A stretch of 64,000 nucleotides of DNA from Bradyrhizobium sp. CCBAU 051011 (GCF_009930815.1 NZ_CP022222.1:3886501-3950500), one strand, 5' to 3'; positions 1 to 9,473 are shown, numbered from the stretch's first letter. Program-made: numbers and translations. Notes: a model not told the origin generated them from the sequence alone.

Positions 1-128
1 CCGGTTTCCGCGCCAGCCGCTGCATCTCGGCGAAAATGGGATTTTTGACATGCGACAAGTTTCATCCGTATCGACCGCGCTGTTGCGCGCACTGGCCCGC
101 TTGCTGACATGGTTCGGCAACGAACCGA

Positions 129-881
129 TCAGAGCCTATCGCCCGGAAGCCTATTATATGCGCGGTCCTGGACCGGCGTGGCGGGCAAAGCACGGCGAGG
201 GCTGACCAGGATCTCATCGGAAAGATCGGCGATAGCGGCCTCGACCAACGACTTTGCCGTTCCGTCCAACGGCACGAGCGGCAGGCGCGTATCGGGCCGG
301 ATCAGGCCGAGCAGCGCCAGCGCACATTTCAGAGCCGCTGGATGATCAGCGGCCAGCAATTCGGCGATTGGTTGTAGTTGGTATGTATGGAGCGCTCGGC
401 ATAATACCGGGACGATGTTGGCTACCGCCGAAACGCAGCCGTGGCCGCCGGCGGTCATATAAGCCGACGCCGTGGCGTCATCGCCGGTCCGTAGACGGAA
501 GTTCGGCGGCAGCCGCGGTCGCAGGCGGGCAGGGCGCGCGATATTGCAGGTGCCGTCCAGCAACCCGATAAACTGCGCTGACTCGGCCAGCCTCGACAGC
601 GTCGTGTCGGTCAATTCGCGGACGGTCCGTGCTGGGATATCGTGCAGGATCATCGGCAGCGCGGTGGACGCGGCGATGGCGCGGAAATGCGCGGCCACGC
701 CCTCCTGCATCGGCTTGTTATAGTAGGGCACGACAGACAGCACGGCATCGGCGCCGGCACGCTCGGCCCGCATCGTCAATTCGATCGCGCGATCGGTTGA
801 GTTTGATCCAGCGCCCGCAACGACGCGTGTGCGGCCTTGTGCAATCTCGACGGCGCAACGATTGCGGCCGTCGACCTTCAC
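129..881 (-). pseudogene. Remnant of a dihydrodipicolinate synthase-family (DapA-like) gene
   Basis: The 250-residue frame aligns by eye to the DapA/N-acetylneuraminate lyase family from the segment after the GTTGE motif onward. It keeps AGAGSNSTDRAIELT, the PYYNKPMQEG motif with the usual tyrosines, and LHDIPARTV. Two things indicate decay. The first 60-75 residues of a normal ~295-residue protein, including the GTTGE substrate loop, are absent. The position where the family has the Schiff-base lysine (GIKDATG) reads GLLDGT, so the catalytic lysine is gone. The apparent ATG is probably just the first in-frame methionine after the break. The upstream edge lies against a repeat-like sequence. 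The family assignment is firm, and loss of function is a strong inference. Confidence 0.75.
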
Positions 882-926
882 ATACCACTGCCGGGGATTA
901 TGGGTCTCTGCGTTCGCCGGGACGAC
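882..926. repeat. Partial short interspersed repeat
   Basis: On the minus strand the block reads GTCGTCCCGGCGAACGCAG, then AGACCCATAATCCC. This resembles a repeat I recall from many Bradyrhizobium intergenic regions. It begins exactly where the dapA-like homology stops, so it may mark the break that removed the 5' end of that gene. Only this copy is in the window, so the call rests on memory of the family. Confidence 0.4.
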
Positions 927-936
927 AGCGCGGTCT

Positions 937-953
937 TTATAGGATTCCTATAA
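937..953. promoter_or_regulatory. Perfect 8-bp inverted repeat upstream of the kdp operon
   Basis: TTATAGGA-T-TCCTATAA is a perfect dyad with a one-base spacer. It lies about 110 bp before the first small kdp ORF in an otherwise GC-rich stretch. Position and symmetry fit a dimeric regulator site, possibly for KdpE or another repressor or activator, or an AT-rich promoter core. No binding consensus that I know matches it clearly. Confidence 0.45.
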
Positions 954-1062
954 CGTCGCCATCCCTCCCGTCTCGAAAACCTATGCGCCAGGTGGCACGT
1001 CACCACCATCCAATATGCCGGTCACCCGTTCGGCCGGCGGTTACGTCGCATAGGAACATCCC

Positions 1063-1146
1063 ATGGTGGACATTGTCATGCTGGCGCTCGGGCTCGGCTT
1101 CTTCGTGGCAGGCATCGGTTACGCCTACGCCTGCGAACGGTTTTAG
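1063..1146 (+). CDS. 27-residue predicted membrane peptide at the head of the kdp operon
   Basis: The ATG is preceded by AGGA seven bases upstream. The peptide is MVDIVMLALGLGFFVAGIGY followed by AYACERF: one hydrophobic helix with a short polar C-terminus. It ends 11 bp before kdpF and has the same size and topology (hydrophobic helix, then a charged tail ending ERF), so it could be a second KdpF-like subunit. I recall similar unnamed peptides next to kdpF in Bradyrhizobium. There is no functional evidence. The call rests on the ribosome site, the hydrophobicity and the operon position. Confidence 0.6.
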   Translation: MVDIVMLALGLGFFVAGIGYAYACERF

Positions 1147-1157
1147 AGGAGCGCGCC

Positions 1158-1247
1158 ATGATCTTTGATTTCTCGCTTGCCGGCCTCGTCTCGCTCGGCC
1201 TGTTGTTCTACCTGACCTACGCGCTGCTGCGGCCAGAACGGTTCTGA
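1158..1247 (+). CDS. kdpF: K+-transporting ATPase subunit KdpF
   Basis: This is a 29-residue single-helix peptide (MIFDFSLAGLVSLGLLFYLT then YALLRPERF) matching KdpF in length and in the typical YALLRPERF end. KdpF is a small inner-membrane subunit that stabilises the KdpFABC potassium pump. A strong AGAGGAG ribosome site precedes the ATG. It lies between two other tiny hydrophobic ORFs and upstream of kdpA, as expected for this operon. Confidence 0.9.
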   Translation: MIFDFSLAGLVSLGLLFYLTYALLRPERF

Positions 1248-1254
1248 GTTCGTC

Positions 1255-1350
1255 ATGACAACGCTCGCCGCCATCATGCTGGCATTCGTTGCGACCACGG
1301 CGTTGCTCGTCGTTCTCACCAACCTGTTGTTGACTGCACGGAAATCTTGA
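1255..1350 (+). CDS. 31-residue predicted membrane peptide between kdpF and kdpA
   Basis: The ORF starts 7 bp after the kdpF stop and ends 9 bp before kdpA, so it fills the gap tightly. The sequence, MTTLAAIMLAFVATTALLVV followed by LTNLLLTARKS, is one hydrophobic helix with a basic tail. The ribosome site is weak (TGAG), so translation may depend on coupling to kdpF. It is not a known Kdp subunit. It may be an uncharacterised accessory peptide or a chance ORF, and the tight packing favours the former. Confidence 0.45.
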   Translation: MTTLAAIMLAFVATTALLVVLTNLLLTARKS

Positions 1351-1359
1351 GGCTTTGCT

Positions 1360-3063
1360 ATGACACTCATCGGCTGGATTCAGATCATTCTCTACTGCGC
1401 CGTCGTCGTCGCGCTGGTAAAGCCGCTCGGCTGGTACATGACGCGCGTCTTCAACGGCGAGTCCACCTTTCTGTCTCCGGTGCTGCGCCCGGTCGAACGC
1501 GGGCTGTACTGGATCGGCGGCGTCGATGAGACGCGCGAGCAGCATTGGCTGACCTATACGGTGGCGATGCTGCTGTTCCATGTCGGCGGCTTCCTCATCA
1601 TCTACGGCCTGATGCGGCTACAGGCGCTGTTGCCGCTCAATCCGGCGGAGCAATCCGCCGTCGCCCCGGATCTGTCCTTCAACACGGCGATCTCGTTCAT
1701 CACCAACACCAACTGGCAGAACTACGGCGGCGAGAGCACGGTATCGTACCTGGTGCAGATGCTGGGGCTGACGCATCAGAACTTCCTGTCGGCGGCAACC
1801 GGGATCGCGCTGGCGGTGGCGCTGATCCGCGGCTTTTCCCGCTCCTCGATGCGCACCATCGGCAATTTCTGGGTCGATGTAACCCGCTGCGCCCTCTATG
1901 TGCTGCTGCCGATCTGCATCGTCTACACGCTGTTCCTGGTCTGGCAGGGCATGCCGCAGACGCTCGGCGCTTATGTCGAGGCGACGACACTGGAGGGTGC
2001 CAAGCAGACGATTGCGGTCGGTCCCGTCGCATCGCAGGTCGCGATCAAAATGCTCGGCACCAATGGCGGCGGCTTCTTCAGCGCCAATGCCGCGCATCCC
2101 TTCGAGAACCCGACTGCACTTTCGAACTTCGTGCAGATGATCTCGATCTTCGCGCTCGGCGCCGCGCTCACCAACGTGTTCGGCCGCATGGTCGGCAACG
2201 AACGCCAGGGCTGGGCGATCCTCGCTGTAATGGGCGTGCTGTTCCTCGCCGGCGTTGCGGTCACTTATTGGGCCGAAGCTAACGGTACCTCGACGCTTGC
2301 CTCGCTCGGCCTGACCGGCGGCAACATGGAAGGCAAGGAGGTTCGCTTCGGCATTGTCGCTTCATCGCTCTTCGCGGTCATTACGACGGCGGCCTCGTGC
2401 GGTGCGGTCAATGCGATGCATGACAGCTTTACGGCGCTCGGCGGCATGATCCCGCTGATTAACATGCAGCTCGGCGAAATCATCGTCGGTGGCGTCGGTG
2501 CTGGTCTTTACGGCATGCTGCTGTTTGTGGTGCTGGCGATCTTCGTTGCCGGCCTGATGGTCGGTCGCACGCCGGAATATGTCGGCAAGAAGATCGAGGC
2601 GCGCGAGGTCAAGATGGCGATGCTTGCCGTCCTGGTGCTGCCGCTGATGTATCTCGGCTGGACCGCAGTCGCGGTGGTGTTGCCTTCGGCGGTGGCGTCG
2701 ATGGCCAATGCCGGGCCGCATGGTTTTACCGAGGTGCTCTACGCCTTCACCTCGGCGACCGGCAATAACGGATCGGCCTTTGGCGGCCTGACCGGCAACA
2801 CCTTCTTTTACAATCTGACGCTCGCCAGCTCGATGTTCGTCGGTCGCTTCTTCATGATCGTTCCGGCGATGGCGTTGGCGGGCTCGCTCGCTTCCAAGAA
2901 ATCGATTCCGCCTTCGGCCGGCACGCTGCCGACCACCGGCGGCCTGTTTGTCGGTCTCGTTGTCGGCGTAATCCTGATCATCGGCGGTCTCACCTTCTTC
3001 CCGGCGCTGGCGCTCGGGCCGATCGTCGAGCATCTCGCGATGAGCGCCAACACTCTGTTCTGA
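1360..3063 (+). CDS. kdpA: K+-transporting ATPase subunit A
   Basis: This is the 567-residue potassium-translocating, channel-like subunit of the high-affinity KdpFABC pump in the inner membrane. It has about ten hydrophobic segments and the recognisable pore loops: [11 protein letters not shown] near residue 110, [19 protein letters not shown] near residue 235, and [13 protein letters not shown] near residue 465. The length is normal for KdpA (~560). A GAGG ribosome site precedes the ATG. kdpB follows after 25 bp. Confidence 0.97.
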   Translation: MTLIGWIQIILYCAVVVALVKPLGWYMTRVFNGESTFLSPVLRPVERGLYWIGGVDETREQHWLTYTVAMLLFHVGGFLIIYGLMRLQALLPLNPAEQSAVAPDLSFNTAISFITNTNWQNYGGESTVSYLVQMLGLTHQNFLSAATGIALAVALIRGFSRSSMRTIGNFWVDVTRCALYVLLPICIVYTLFLVWQGMPQTLGAYVEATTLEGAKQTIAVGPVASQVAIKMLGTNGGGFFSANAAHPFENPTALSNFVQMISIFALGAALTNVFGRMVGNERQGWAILAVMGVLFLAGVAVTYWAEANGTSTLASLGLTGGNMEGKEVRFGIVASSLFAVITTAASCGAVNAMHDSFTALGGMIPLINMQLGEIIVGGVGAGLYGMLLFVVLAIFVAGLMVGRTPEYVGKKIEAREVKMAMLAVLVLPLMYLGWTAVAVVLPSAVASMANAGPHGFTEVLYAFTSATGNNGSAFGGLTGNTFFYNLTLASSMFVGRFFMIVPAMALAGSLASKKSIPPSAGTLPTTGGLFVGLVVGVILIIGGLTFFPALALGPIVEHLAMSANTLF

Positions 3064-3088
3064 TCGAACGTCTTTCGGAGTTACGTCC

Positions 3089-5203
3089 ATGGAAACCATG
3101 AAACTACAGAAGAAGGCGACCGCTTCGGCGATGCTCGATCCCGCAATCGTATTGCCCGCGATCCGCGCGTCCTTCGTAAAGCTTGATCCGCGCCTGATGG
3201 TGAAGAATCCCGTGATGTTCGTGGTCGAGATCGTGGCTGCACTTACCACCGTCATCTTCCTGCGCAATCTGGTGATGGGCGGCGAGGGCCTCGCTTTCAC
3301 CTTCCAGATCATCCTGTGGCTGTGGTTCACGGTGCTGTTCGCCAATTTCGCCGAAGCCGTTGCCGAAGGCCGTGGCAAGGCCCAGGCGGAATCGCTGAAG
3401 AAGACCCGCACCGAGAGCAAGGCCAAGCTGCTGGAAGGCCCCGACAGGTCCTATCGGCTGGTGTCCGGCACCAGCCTGAAGGTGGGCGATATCGTGCTGG
3501 TCGAAGCCGGCGACAACATTCCCTCCGACGGCGAGGTGATCGAGGGTGTGGCGTCCGTGAACGAGGCCGCGATAACGGGCGAATCCGCGCCCGTGATCCG
3601 CGAATCCGGCGGCGACCGTTCGGCGGTGACCGGCGGCACGCAGGTGCTGTCCGACTGGATCCGCGTCCGCATCACGGCAGCCCAGGGCTCGACCTTCATC
3701 GATCGCATGATCAAGCTGGTGGAAGGCGCCGAGCGGCAGAAGACCCCGAACGAGATCGCGCTCAACATCCTGCTCGCGGGCCTGACCATCATCTTCGTGT
3801 TCGCGACGGTAACGATCCCGAGCTATGCGGCCTATGCCGGCGGCTCGATCTCGGTCGTGGTGCTGGTGGCGCTGTTCGTGACGCTGATCCCGACCACGAT
3901 CGGGGCGCTCTTGTCCGCCATCGGCATCGCCGGCATGGACCGGCTGGTGCGCTTCAACGTGCTCGCGATGTCCGGCCGCGCGGTGGAAGCCGCGGGCGAC
4001 GTCGATACGCTGCTGCTCGACAAGACCGGCACCATCACGCTTGGCAACCGACAGGCGACGGCGTTTCGTCCCGTTCGCGGCGTCACCGAGCAGGAACTGG
4101 CGGATGCAGCGCAGCTTGCCTCGCTGGCCGACGAAACGCCCGAAGGCCGTTCCATCGTGGTTCTGGCGAAAGAGAAATACGGCATCCGCGGCCGCGACAT
4201 GAACGAGCTCGCCGCGACCTTCATTCCCTTCACCGCGCAGACGCGCATGAGCGGCATCGATGCCGGCTCGTCCTCCGTCCGCAAGGGCGCGGTGGATGCG
4301 ATCCTCAATTATGTCGATGGCGGCGGCGTTCGGGCGGTCGCCTCCGGCAACGCGGTTCGTGCGCTGCAGACGGGCGCCATGTCCGAAGTAGGACGCGAAA
4401 TCCAGGCCATTGCCGACGAAATTTCCAAGGCCGGCGGTACGCCGCTTGCGGTTGCCAAGGATGGCCGGCTGCTCGGCGTCATCCACCTCAAGGATATCGT
4501 CAAGGGCGGCATCCGCGAGCGCTTTGCGGAATTGCGGCGCATGGGCATCCGCACCGTGATGATCACCGGCGACAACCCGATGACGGCCGCTGCCATCGCG
4601 GCCGAAGCCGGCGTCGACGATTTCCTGGCGCAGGCTACGCCCGAGGACAAGCTGAAGCTGATCCGCGACGAGCAGGCCAAGGGCAAGCTGGTGGCGATGT
4701 GCGGCGACGGCACCAACGATGCGCCGGCGCTGGCGCAAGCCGATGTCGGCGTTGCCATGAACACGGGCACGCAGGCCGCGCGCGAGGCCGGCAATATGGT
4801 CGACCTCGATTCCAATCCGACCAAGCTGATCGAAGTGGTCGAGATCGGCAAGCAACTCCTGATGACGCGCGGCGCGCTCACCACGTTCTCGATCGCCAAC
4901 GACGTCGCAAAATATTTCGCGATCATTCCCGCGATGTTCCTGGCGTTCTACCCGCAGCTCGAAGTGCTCAATGTCATGCATCTCGCCAGCCCGCAGAGCG
5001 CGATCTTGTCGGCGATCATCTTCAACGCGCTTGTTATCATCGCGCTGATCCCGCTGGCGCTGAAAGGCGTTGCCTATCGCGCGATCGGGGCAGGCGCGCT
5101 GCTGCGCCGTAACCTGCTGATCTATGGCTTAGGCGGCATCATCGTTCCCTTCATCGGCATCAAGGCCATCGACCTCGCGGTTGCCGCCTTGGGCCTGGCC
5201 TAA
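3089..5203 (+). CDS. kdpB: K+-transporting P-type ATPase subunit B
   Basis: This is the 704-residue P-type ATPase subunit that hydrolyses ATP to drive K+ through KdpA. The phosphorylation motif DKTGT is at D311, TGES at about residues 165-168, and the [10 protein letters not shown] hinge motif near residue 542. Transmembrane helices flank the cytoplasmic domains. The chosen ATG follows CGGAG at eight bases; an ATG three codons on (MKLQKK) is an alternative. The gap to kdpC holds a palindromic repeat. Confidence 0.97.
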   Translation: METMKLQKKATASAMLDPAIVLPAIRASFVKLDPRLMVKNPVMFVVEIVAALTTVIFLRNLVMGGEGLAFTFQIILWLWFTVLFANFAEAVAEGRGKAQAESLKKTRTESKAKLLEGPDRSYRLVSGTSLKVGDIVLVEAGDNIPSDGEVIEGVASVNEAAITGESAPVIRESGGDRSAVTGGTQVLSDWIRVRITAAQGSTFIDRMIKLVEGAERQKTPNEIALNILLAGLTIIFVFATVTIPSYAAYAGGSISVVVLVALFVTLIPTTIGALLSAIGIAGMDRLVRFNVLAMSGRAVEAAGDVDTLLLDKTGTITLGNRQATAFRPVRGVTEQELADAAQLASLADETPEGRSIVVLAKEKYGIRGRDMNELAATFIPFTAQTRMSGIDAGSSSVRKGAVDAILNYVDGGGVRAVASGNAVRALQTGAMSEVGREIQAIADEISKAGGTPLAVAKDGRLLGVIHLKDIVKGGIRERFAELRRMGIRTVMITGDNPMTAAAIAAEAGVDDFLAQATPEDKLKLIRDEQAKGKLVAMCGDGTNDAPALAQADVGVAMNTGTQAAREAGNMVDLDSNPTKLIEVVEIGKQLLMTRGALTTFSIANDVAKYFAIIPAMFLAFYPQLEVLNVMHLASPQSAILSAIIFNALVIIALIPLALKGVAYRAIGAGALLRRNLLIYGLGGIIVPFIGIKAIDLAVAALGLA

Positions 5204-5210
5204 CCCTAAC

Positions 5211-5293
5211 CGTCATTGCGAGGAGCGAAGCGACGAAGCAATCCACTCTTCCTTTGCCGCACCATGGATTGCTTCGCTTCGCTCGCAATGACG
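5211..5293. repeat. Palindromic repeat (CGTCATTGCGAGG type) between kdpB and kdpC
   Basis: The 83-bp element starts CGTCATTGCGAGGAGCGAAG and ends with the near-exact inverse, CTTCGCTCGCAATGACG. Together these would form a long stem in RNA. Related copies are at 14741-14823 and 35417-35536. It occupies nearly the whole kdpB-kdpC gap, so the kdp messenger would carry a strong internal hairpin. It is also in frame with kdpC, which creates a false longer ORF. Confidence 0.85.
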
Positions 5294-5311
5294 AGAAACA
5301 GGAGACACAAA

Positions 5312-5914
5312 ATGCTTCGCGAAATCCGCCCCGCCATTCTCATCCTGCTGCTGCTCACCGCGATCACGGGCCTTGCCTATCCGCTCGCCATGACCGCCAT
5401 CGCCGGCGCGATCTTCCCAAAGCAGGCGCAAGGCAGCCTGATCGAGAAGGACGGCAAGGTGATCGGCTCGGCGCTCATCGGGCAGGAGTTTAAGCAAGAC
5501 AAATATTTCCATGGTCGCCCGTCCGCGACTTCGGCTCCGGACCCGGCTGATACCACCAAGACAGTCTCCGCCCCCTATAACGCCGCCAATTCCGGTGGCT
5601 CGAATCTCGGTCCGACCAGCAAGGCGCTGGCTGACCGGATCAAGGAAGACGTCGCGAAGCTCCGGGGCGAAAACCCGTCCGTGCCTGTGCCGGTCGATCT
5701 CGTCACGACGTCCGGCAGCGGGCTCGATCCCGATATTTCGCCCGAGGGTGCGCAATTCCAGGTCCCGCGGGTCGCCAAGGCGCGCAACCTGCCGGAAGCA
5801 CGCGTCCGTGAACTGGTCGCGGAGCACACCCAGAGCCGCATGGCAGGATTGCTTGGCGAACCCCGCGTTAACGTATTGGCGTTGAATCTTGCTTTGGACC
5901 AGACCTCAAAATGA
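5312..5914 (+). CDS. kdpC: K+-transporting ATPase subunit C
   Basis: This 200-residue subunit of the Kdp pump has one N-terminal membrane helix ([20 protein letters not shown]) and a periplasmic domain. It contains the family motifs [17 protein letters not shown] and [11 protein letters not shown]. The ATG at 5312 is preferred: it has a GGAGA ribosome site, and everything upstream in the same frame is translated repeat. The length is typical of KdpC. Confidence 0.95.
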   Translation: MLREIRPAILILLLLTAITGLAYPLAMTAIAGAIFPKQAQGSLIEKDGKVIGSALIGQEFKQDKYFHGRPSATSAPDPADTTKTVSAPYNAANSGGSNLGPTSKALADRIKEDVAKLRGENPSVPVPVDLVTTSGSGLDPDISPEGAQFQVPRVAKARNLPEARVRELVAEHTQSRMAGLLGEPRVNVLALNLALDQTSK

Positions 5915-5955
5915 GACCGGCTAGGCCCATTGCGGCGTGAGGGCTATATAGCTGT

Positions 5956-8751
5956 ATGGTCCAAACCCGCCGCGACCCCGAACAACGTCCTTCGCCGGAG
6001 GCCTTGCTGGAGGCCGCCCGGCGCGAGGACAGCCGCGCCGGCCGGCTCAAGATTTTCGTCGGCGCTGCGCCCGGCGTCGGCAAGACCTATGAGATGCTGC
6101 AGAGCGCCCATGCCAAGAAAAAGGCGGGCGCGGATGTCGTCGTCGGCATCGTCGAAACCCACGGGCGGGCGGAAACCGAGGCGCTGCTGAAAGGCCTCGA
6201 CGTGCTACCGCGCAGGCGGCTTGCCTACAGGGAGCAGACGCTCGAGGAGATGGACCTCGATGCGCTGATCGCGCGGCGGCCGCAGATCGCCCTCGTCGAT
6301 GAGCTCGCCCACACCAATGCCCCGGGCAGCCGCCATCCCAAGCGTTATCTCGACGTCGAGGAATTGCTGTCGCGCGGCATCGACGTCTATACCGCCGTCA
6401 ACATCCAGCACATCGAAAGCCTCAACGACGTGGTGGCGCAGATCACGCATGTGCGGGTGCGCGAGACGGTGCCGGACAGGGTGTTCGACCGCGCCGACGC
6501 CATCGAACTGATCGACCTCACGCCTGACGATCTGATCCAGCGCCTGAAGGAGGGCAAGGTCTACGTCCCCAAGCAGGCCGAGCGCGCGCTGGAGCATTAT
6601 TTCTCGCCCGGCAACCTGACCGCGCTGCGTGAACTGGCGCTGCGCCGCACCGCCGAGCGCGTCGACGAGCAGTTGCTCACCCATATGCAGGCCAACGCTA
6701 TCGACGGACCGTGGGCCGCGGGCGAACGCATTCTGGTCTGCGTCAGCGAAGACCCGCGCGCCGCCGGCCTCGTGCGCTATACCAAGCGGTTGGCGGACCG
6801 GCTGCACGCGCCGTGGACGGCGATCAGCATCGAGACGCGGCGCAGCCTGCAACTGACCGACGAGCAGCGTGACCGGCTCGCCGACACCATGCGGCTCGCC
6901 GAAGCGCTCGGCGGCGAGGCGTTGACCATTCCCGGCGTCGGCCGCCGCATCGCCGACGACGTCATCCAATTCGCCCATGCCAACAATGTCACCCAGATCA
7001 TCATCGGCAAGTCGACCCGCTCATGGTGGTTCGAACTGACGCGTGGCTCTGTCGTGCACGATCTGGTGCGGCGTTCCGGCAACATCAGCGTCCACGTCAT
7101 CGCCGGCGACGAGCAGGGCGTGGCGAAAGCGGCCGTGCAGACCGCGGCACGGCAGGAGCCGTTCAACGCGCAGCCCTATTTGATGGCGCTGCTGTTCGTC
7201 GCGATCGGTCTTGCCGCCGCCACACTGATCCAGCCGATGTTCGGCGGCATCGAGAACGTCGATCTCGTGTTCCTCACCGCCGTCGTCGGCGTCGCTGCGC
7301 GCTTCGGCCTGTGGCCGTCGCTGCTGGCCAGCGTCGCGGCCTCGCTATGCTATAATTTCTTCTTCCTGCCGCCGGTTTATACTTTCACCATCACCGACCC
7401 GACCAATGTCGCGGCGTTCTTCTTCTTCATGCTGATCGCGATTCTGGTTTCCAACGTCGCCGCGCGAGTGCGCTCGCAGGCCGATACGGCGATCGGCCGG
7501 GTGCGCACAACCGAATCGCTTTACGCCTTCAGTCGCAAGCTGGCTGGCACCGCGACGCTGGACGACGTGCTGTGGGCGACCGCCTATCAGATCGCATTGA
7601 TGCTGAAGGTGAGGGTGGTGCTGCTGCTGACCGAGGACGGTGTGCTGACCGTGAAGTCCGGCTATCCTCCGGAGGACCAACTCGACCAGGCCGACCTCGC
7701 TGCCGCCAACTGGGCCTGGAGCAATGACCGTCCGGCGGGCCGTGGTTCCGACACGCTGCCGGGCGCGAAGCGGCTGTTCCTGCCGATGCGAACGGGCCGC
7801 GGCGCGATCGGCGTCATCGGCATCGACGACGACCGCACCGGACCATTGCTGACACCGGACCAGCGCCGCCTGCTGGATGCGCTGGTCGATCAGGGCGCGC
7901 TCGCGATCGAGCGCGTGCTGCTGGTCGAGGACATGGACCGGGTCAAGCGCACGGTGGAGTCCGACCGGCTGCGCGGTGCGCTGTTGACCTCGATCTCGCA
8001 TGATCTGAAGACGCCGCTGGCATCCGTGCTTGGCGCCGCCTCCACCCTGCGCGATCTCGGCTCCAGCCTTGATGACGCGCAGAAGAACGAACTGCTTGCT
8101 ACCATGATCGACGAATCCGAGCGGCTCAACCGCTTCATCGCCAATCTGCTCGACATGACCAAGCTAGAATCCGGCGCCATCGTGCCGAACACCGCGCGGC
8201 ATGACGTCAGTGAGATCGTCGGCAGTGCGCTGCGCCGCGCTGGGAAGATTCTTGTGCATCACAAGGTGTCGCTGGAGCTTAGCCCCAATCTGCCGATGCT
8301 GGAGCTCGACGCCGTGCTGTTCGAACAGGTGCTGTTCAACCTGCTGGACAACGCCGCTAAATATGCGCCGCCCGGCACCACAATCTCGGTCAGAGGAATG
8401 CGCGATCAAGGCGTAGTCTCGCTGCAGATCCGCGACGAGGGCAGCGGCATCCCGCCTGCGGAACTCGAAAGCGTGTTCGACAAATTCTACCGCGCCGAGA
8501 AGGGCGATCATGTCCGTCCCGGCACCGGCCTTGGGCTTGCGATCTCGCGCGGCTTCGTCGAGGCGATGCAGGGCACGATCTCGGCTGCCAACCGCAGCGA
8601 CCGCAGCGGGGCGGTGATATCAATCCGGCTGCCGGTACCTGCCACCGGCGTAGCGTTTACAAGCGAAGTGGACGCCGGTTCGCGTGAAGAAAACGCGTCA
8701 GAACATAAAGAAGGAGGCTCTGTTCTGACACAATCAGAACAGAGGCTCTGA
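5956..8751 (+). CDS. kdpD: Osmosensitive K+ channel sensor histidine kinase KdpD
   Basis: This 931-residue membrane sensor kinase controls kdp expression through KdpE. Domains in order are the N-terminal KdpD domain with a Walker A motif (GAAPGVGKTYEM, near residue 40) and DELAHTNAPGSRHPKRY; a universal stress protein-like domain from about residue 257; four membrane helices at about 405-505; a GAF-like region at about 520-640; HisKA with phospho-acceptor H682 in SISHDLKTPLAS; and HATPase with NAAKYA, DEGSGIPP and GTGLGLAIS. The last ~34 residues are encoded by an interspersed repeat and are probably not part of the ancestral protein. Confidence 0.95.
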   Translation: MVQTRRDPEQRPSPEALLEAARREDSRAGRLKIFVGAAPGVGKTYEMLQSAHAKKKAGADVVVGIVETHGRAETEALLKGLDVLPRRRLAYREQTLEEMDLDALIARRPQIALVDELAHTNAPGSRHPKRYLDVEELLSRGIDVYTAVNIQHIESLNDVVAQITHVRVRETVPDRVFDRADAIELIDLTPDDLIQRLKEGKVYVPKQAERALEHYFSPGNLTALRELALRRTAERVDEQLLTHMQANAIDGPWAAGERILVCVSEDPRAAGLVRYTKRLADRLHAPWTAISIETRRSLQLTDEQRDRLADTMRLAEALGGEALTIPGVGRRIADDVIQFAHANNVTQIIIGKSTRSWWFELTRGSVVHDLVRRSGNISVHVIAGDEQGVAKAAVQTAARQEPFNAQPYLMALLFVAIGLAAATLIQPMFGGIENVDLVFLTAVVGVAARFGLWPSLLASVAASLCYNFFFLPPVYTFTITDPTNVAAFFFFMLIAILVSNVAARVRSQADTAIGRVRTTESLYAFSRKLAGTATLDDVLWATAYQIALMLKVRVVLLLTEDGVLTVKSGYPPEDQLDQADLAAANWAWSNDRPAGRGSDTLPGAKRLFLPMRTGRGAIGVIGIDDDRTGPLLTPDQRRLLDALVDQGALAIERVLLVEDMDRVKRTVESDRLRGALLTSISHDLKTPLASVLGAASTLRDLGSSLDDAQKNELLATMIDESERLNRFIANLLDMTKLESGAIVPNTARHDVSEIVGSALRRAGKILVHHKVSLELSPNLPMLELDAVLFEQVLFNLLDNAAKYAPPGTTISVRGMRDQGVVSLQIRDEGSGIPPAELESVFDKFYRAEKGDHVRPGTGLGLAISRGFVEAMQGTISAANRSDRSGAVISIRLPVPATGVAFTSEVDAGSREENASEHKEGGSVLTQSEQRL

Positions 8752-8752
8752 C
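8652..8752 (+). repeat. Interspersed repeat (GCCGGTTCGCGTGAAGAAAACGCGTC type) overlapping the 3' end of kdpD
   Basis: The element runs from AGCGTTTACAAGCGAAGTGG through a core of CCGGTTCGCGTGAAGAAAAC and GCGTCA to an inverted repeat, CTCTGTTCTGA-N5-TCAGAACAGAG. The same core occurs at 35865-35940 and, inverted, at 50152-50242. Here the element is read through in frame and supplies the kdpD stop codon. The hairpin lies just before kdpE and could lower kdpE translation or transcription. Confidence 0.8.
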
Positions 8753-8769
8753 GCACTGGATACCGCCGC

Positions 8770-9459
8770 ATGAATGCTCCCGCGATCAAGGTTCTGGTCA
8801 TCGACGACGAGCCGCCGATCCGCAAGCTGCTGCGGATGGGGCTGAGCACGCAAGGTTATGACATCCTCGAAGCCTCCAACGGCAAGCTGGCGCTGGAGAA
8901 GCTCGCCGAGAACCCGGCGCTGATCATCCTCGATCTGGGCTTGCCCGATATCCAGGGCCACGAATTGCTGCGCATGATCCGCGGCCGCAACGAAAGCGTT
9001 CCGATCGTGGTGCTGTCGAGCCGCGGCGACGAAGCCGGCAAGGTGCAGGCGCTCGATCTCGGTGCCGACGATTACCTCACCAAGCCGTTCGGGATGGACG
9101 AATTGCTGGCGCGGATGCGTGCGGCGCTGCGGCATCAATTGCAGGTGCAGGGTGAGCGGCCGGTATTTCGCGCCGGCGATCTCTCGGTCGATCTGGTCCG
9201 CCGCATCGTCAAGGTCGGCGAGCGCGAGGTCAAACTCTCGCCGAAGGAGTACGAATTACTGCGCGTCCTGGTGCAGCATGCCGGCAAGGTGCTGACCCAT
9301 CGTTTCCTGTTGAAGGAGCTGTGGGACGAACTGACGGACGCGCAATATCTGCGCGTCTATGTGCGCCAGCTTCGCCAGAAGATCGAGGCCGATCCGGAGC
9401 GCCCGCAATTCGTGCTGACTGAAACCGGCATCGGCTACCGGTTGCGCGCGCCGGATTGA
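8770..9459 (+). CDS. kdpE: Two-component response regulator KdpE
   Basis: This is a 229-residue OmpR/PhoB-type regulator paired with KdpD. The receiver domain has the acidic pair D12-D13, phospho-acceptor D55 in IILDLGLPD, and the KPFG lysine near residue 105. The C-terminal winged helix includes LSPKEYELLRVLVQHAG and YVRQLRQKIE. It lies 18 bp after kdpD and is the last gene of the kdp operon. It ends 14 bp from the convergent glutathione transferase gene. Confidence 0.95.
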   Translation: MNAPAIKVLVIDDEPPIRKLLRMGLSTQGYDILEASNGKLALEKLAENPALIILDLGLPDIQGHELLRMIRGRNESVPIVVLSSRGDEAGKVQALDLGADDYLTKPFGMDELLARMRAALRHQLQVQGERPVFRAGDLSVDLVRRIVKVGEREVKLSPKEYELLRVLVQHAGKVLTHRFLLKELWDELTDAQYLRVYVRQLRQKIEADPERPQFVLTETGIGYRLRAPD

Positions 9460-9473
9460 TCAGATCGCAGCAC

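Noticed and set aside
50..202. A 50-codon plus-strand ORF at the start of the window (MRQVSSVSTALLRALARLLT onward)
   Set aside because: It has no ribosome site, overlaps the dapA-like remnant and shows no recognisable family. Too weak to list.
3104..4981. A 625-codon minus-strand ORF opposite kdpB
   Set aside because: It is the antisense shadow of a P-type ATPase with intact motifs. The product is histidine/arginine-rich noise.
5216..5311. A longer kdpC start giving 32 extra N-terminal residues
   Set aside because: The extra residues are translated palindromic repeat. The ATG at 5312 has its own ribosome site and matches the family start.
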